DNA of 64,000 nt, taken from the NCBI RefSeq assembly GCF_021395205.1, contig NZ_JAJVCS010000002.1, forward strand, positions 329,035 to 393,034, written 5' to 3'. Origin of the DNA: Polynucleobacter sp. IMCC 30228. Its GTDB lineage: Bacteria; Pseudomonadota; Gammaproteobacteria; Burkholderiales; Burkholderiaceae. Made by a program: the position numbers and the translations under genes. Below are positions 62,596 through 64,000 of this stretch, piece by piece. Under the pieces are notes generated by a model. The model was not told where the DNA came from and did no database searches. It was given only the letters and a program-made list of their open reading frames with translations. Every line of letters begins with the position of its first letter. Position 1 is the first letter of the stretch.

Positions 62596-64000
62596 TTGAA
62601 AAAGACCATTTTATTTTATCTCGTTATTGTTACGCTGGGAACACAGCTCGTATCTTGCGGAGATAACACTAGCACTTCATCCTGTTCTGAATCTGGTCCC
62701 TATGCCTGTCAAACAGGCGCTACAGAACCCCTATATACCTATCAATGGGCCTTAAATGCTGCGCAAAGTTTCTTTGCTGGATTTCCCCTTGTTGCCGATG
62801 GTTTTACAGATTTAAATGTTGAGGCAGTACATAAGCTAGGCATTAAAGGGCAAGGCATCAATGTCATGGTCTTAGATGATGGAATGGAGATCAATCATAT
62901 TGATCTGAAAGCCAATATCAATCCGGCAATGACATGGAATTTTGAAACCGGCACTTCTGATTCAACGCCTTCAAATCCAGCTGATGCCCATGGCACTAAT
63001 GTTGCCGGGATGATTGCAGCCGCCCAAAATGGGATTGGCGTCATGGGAATCGCCCCTAGAGCTACGCTGGGAGGGGCGAAATTTGTTGGATTTGATTCTA
63101 TTAATAATACGCTTGAAGCTTATGGCGGTGCAGGTTGGTCAAAAGATACCGATGTATTTAATGCATCTTATTCTTCTTCTGCCTTCACAATTACGCCCTC
63201 TAGCTATCAAGAGAATCAAGCGCTTCAGAGCTTGCCGAATTTGCGAGGTGGTAAAGGTGCAGTCATGGTTAAAGGTGCCGCAAATGGTTTCGAAGATGAA
63301 AAACCAAACTCGACCACAATCTACGATTGCCCACAATTTCAATACGGCAACTCTTTCTATCGCCTTGTCAGTTGTGCAAATCCATCTTCTGATACTGAAA
63401 CCCTTGAGCTGCCAGTCATTGTCACTGCAGCGGCCAATGCCATGGGCTATAAATCAAGCTACTCCTCGGCAGGCTCGGTGATGTGGATCACGGGGCTTGG
63501 TGGGGAGGATGTGTCAATTGGTAATTACGGCGAGGCAGGTAGCGCGACAAATAAGCAGGGGCCACAGATTTATTCTACGGATTTAATGGGCTGTGAGCGA
63601 GGCTATAGCGAGAATGGGTTGCCTGCTCTTCGTACTGCTCAATTCCTGATTGGTGGCTCGCCCATCAATAAAGAAAAAAACCCAAATTGTGATTTTGATC
63701 AAATGAATGGCACTTCATCTGCAACACCCACTGTTACCGGAGTTGTAGCATTAATGTTAAGCGCTAATCCAAATTTGGGTTGGCGAGATGTGCGCGATAT
63801 TTTGCGAAAAACAGCACGGCTTATCGATGTTGATTACGGCAATCAAGGGTATCGCAATCATCAGGTCAATTTAACATTAAACCCGACGATTTCAAATCAA
63901 ACCAGTAAGGAATTGGTTGATGGACAAACCTCAGCCAGAATTGACTATGGTTGGCAAAAGAACCAAGCCGGAATTTACTATTCTAATTGGTATGGATTTG
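62596..64000 (+). CDS. Subtilisin-like serine protease lipoprotein (3' end outside window)
   Basis: Exported S8-family protease, open to the right edge with at least 468 residues. The N-terminus is a lipoprotein signal peptide (FYLVIVTLGTQLVSCGDN, lipobox LVSC). The catalytic triad is intact: Asp94 in MVLDDGMEINH, His132 in DAHGTNVAG and Ser374 in NGTSSATPT. The pattern with the second Asp after Asp94 and the long insert resembles proprotein-convertase-like subtilases. The start is TTG 62596, with GAGGGGG five bases upstream; no ATG is available before the signal peptide. The remaining C-terminal part is beyond the window. Confidence 0.9.
   Translation, partial: MKKTILFYLVIVTLGTQLVSCGDNTSTSSCSESGPYACQTGATEPLYTYQWALNAAQSFFAGFPLVADGFTDLNVEAVHKLGIKGQGINVMVLDDGMEINHIDLKANINPAMTWNFETGTSDSTPSNPADAHGTNVAGMIAAAQNGIGVMGIAPRATLGGAKFVGFDSINNTLEAYGGAGWSKDTDVFNASYSSSAFTITPSSYQENQALQSLPNLRGGKGAVMVKGAANGFEDEKPNSTTIYDCPQFQYGNSFYRLVSCANPSSDTETLELPVIVTAAANAMGYKSSYSSAGSVMWITGLGGEDVSIGNYGEAGSATNKQGPQIYSTDLMGCERGYSENGLPALRTAQFLIGGSPINKEKNPNCDFDQMNGTSSATPTVTGVVALMLSANPNLGWRDVRDILRKTARLIDVDYGNQGYRNHQVNLTLNPTISNQTSKELVDGQTSARIDYGWQKNQAGIYYSNWYGF

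Noticed and set aside
62421..62666. 81-residue rightward open frame before the subtilase
   Set aside because: It overlaps the subtilase signal peptide in another frame, has no ribosome binding site and no similarity I recognise.
63014..63481. Rightward 155-residue open frame overlapping the subtilase
   Set aside because: It is another frame of the intact subtilase gene, which carries the full catalytic triad in its own frame.

Overview
The window looks like a chromosomal segment of a low-to-moderate-GC freshwater betaproteobacterium of the Burkholderiaceae, most like Polynucleobacter. That assignment is inferred from the gene order carB-greA-DUF4149-yhbY/rlmE-ftsH-folP-glmM-pst-pho-ppk-ppx, the AT-leaning codon use, and the abundance of TctC/Bug solute receptors. 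No database was searched.

Region 1 (1-8575) is housekeeping: the C-terminal two thirds of carB, greA, a DUF4149 membrane protein, yhbY divergent from rlmE, then ftsH, folP and glmM. A terminator-like hairpin lies inside the start of folP.

Region 2 (8576-27523) is a continuous phosphate-stress block. A Pho box precedes pstSCAB-phoU-phoB, and phoR follows after a secreted phosphoesterase gene on the opposite strand. Next come two PPK2 genes, a CYTH-CHAD protein, ppk1 and ppx (polyphosphate turnover). A lipid-remodelling set follows: plcP, a GT4 glycosyltransferase, dgkA and an olsB-like gene in a leftward run, with an olsA/plsC-like gene divergent. Together these would import phosphate, store it as polyphosphate, and replace phospholipids with glycolipids and ornithine lipids when phosphate is scarce. 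Clear or degenerate PhoB sites lie before pstS, the first ppk2, ppx, and between plcP and olsA.

Region 3 (27557-30545) is a tRNA-linked insertion zone. tRNA-Pro(UGG) and tRNA-Arg(UCU) are followed by a lipoprotein metallophosphoesterase. A 47-bp copy of the tRNA-Arg 3' part lies 2.1 kb downstream, like an attL/attR pair without an integrase. Beyond it are short imperfect repeats and an AbrB-like/RelE-like toxin-antitoxin pair.

Region 4 (30778-61572) is an accessory catabolic region with seven TctC/Bug periplasmic receptors and no TctA/TctB membrane partner. It starts with an IclR regulator divergent from a metallophosphoesterase fusion-Bug-aminotransferase operon. VanX, a beta-barrel protein, a TPP-dependent 2-oxoacid decarboxylase, an amino-acid-type binding protein, an IlvD/Edd dehydratase-Bug pair, a hydroxycarboxylate dehydrogenase, an HpaI-type aldolase and a methyltransferase follow. 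A LacI regulator with a perfect 16-bp operator then sits beside a TPP enzyme-SDR-SDR-Bug-PhyH-Bug run, which converges on a leftward operon of crotonase, CoA-transferase, two Bug proteins, an enolase-superfamily enzyme and an RraA-type aldolase. The substrates are not evident from sequence alone.

Region 5 (61682-64000) holds a 45-residue lipoprotein, a small helical exported protein, and a subtilisin-like lipoprotein protease cut by the window edge.
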